Position numbers and translations under genes: made by a program. A stretch of DNA of 5,820 bases, from the NCBI GenBank assembly GCA_946481615.1, contig CAMLOR010000219.1, positions 1 through 5,820 on the forward strand. Direction: 5' to 3'. Shown here in pieces: positions 5,752 through 5,820 of the stretch. The notes below the pieces were generated by a model. It saw only the letters and a program-made list of their open reading frames with translations, ran no database searches and was not told the origin of the DNA. The stretch is from an uncultured Aquimonas sp. (GTDB lineage: Bacteria; Pseudomonadota; Gammaproteobacteria; Xanthomonadales; Xanthomonadaceae). Each line of letters begins with the position of its first letter. The stretch's first letter is position 1.

Positions 5752-5820
5752 GCTTCTGAGCTCTCGCGGGACGCGGGGGCGCTCGGGGGTTCGGGGATGG
5801 GTTTCGCCGCCCGCGCTGCG
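5752..5820. other. Downstream sequence, no feature recognised
   Basis: Sixty-nine G-rich bases follow the DUF72 stop. There is no intrinsic terminator with a U-tract. An ATG at 5798 opens a frame to the window edge, but only about eight codons are visible and it cannot be judged. Confidence 0.4.

Overview
The window is high-GC chromosomal DNA with strong G/C third-position bias. It most likely comes from a gammaproteobacterium of the Xanthomonadales/Lysobacterales (Rhodanobacteraceae or Lysobacteraceae type). The main clues are a secreted beta-propeller protein ending in the tail EIFRDGFE, which I associate from memory with exported proteins of that order, and a REP-type palindrome with cores of the form TTCCCGC-GCAG-GCGGGAA. 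The taxonomic call is inference and no genus can be fixed.

Layout. Bases 1-301 contain no recognisable gene: a window-edge stretch, a paired REP element (61-141), a strong intrinsic terminator read on the minus strand (207-234), and a second hairpin (254-277). Three minus-strand genes follow, in transcription order from right to left. The first is a 115-residue GFA-family zinc protein (4326-4673). The second is an 803-residue MacB/FtsX-type ABC transporter permease with two permease units (1748-4159). The third is a 438-residue exported seven-repeat PD40/TolB-like protein (302-1618). Intergenic gaps are 166 and 129 bases, so co-transcription is possible but not shown. The terminator at 207-234 ends this minus-strand block. 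On the plus strand, a 287-residue DUF72 (YecE-like) protein (4888-5751) is divergent from the GFA gene across a 214-base region. The last 69 bases show nothing I can name.

How the genes relate. There is no clear shared pathway. The permease and propeller protein both belong to the cell envelope or periplasm. The GFA and DUF72 proteins have no signal peptide and look like cytoplasmic housekeeping or accessory proteins. No ATPase for the permease lies in the window. Very long antisense open frames over the permease and propeller genes look like GC-bias shadows and are not annotated. I see no defence system, CRISPR array, transposase, phage gene, tRNA or rRNA. The most interesting items are the DGFE tail, the seven-repeat propeller with two possible cysteine pairs, an ECF-like promoter candidate in front of it, and the orphan two-unit permease.
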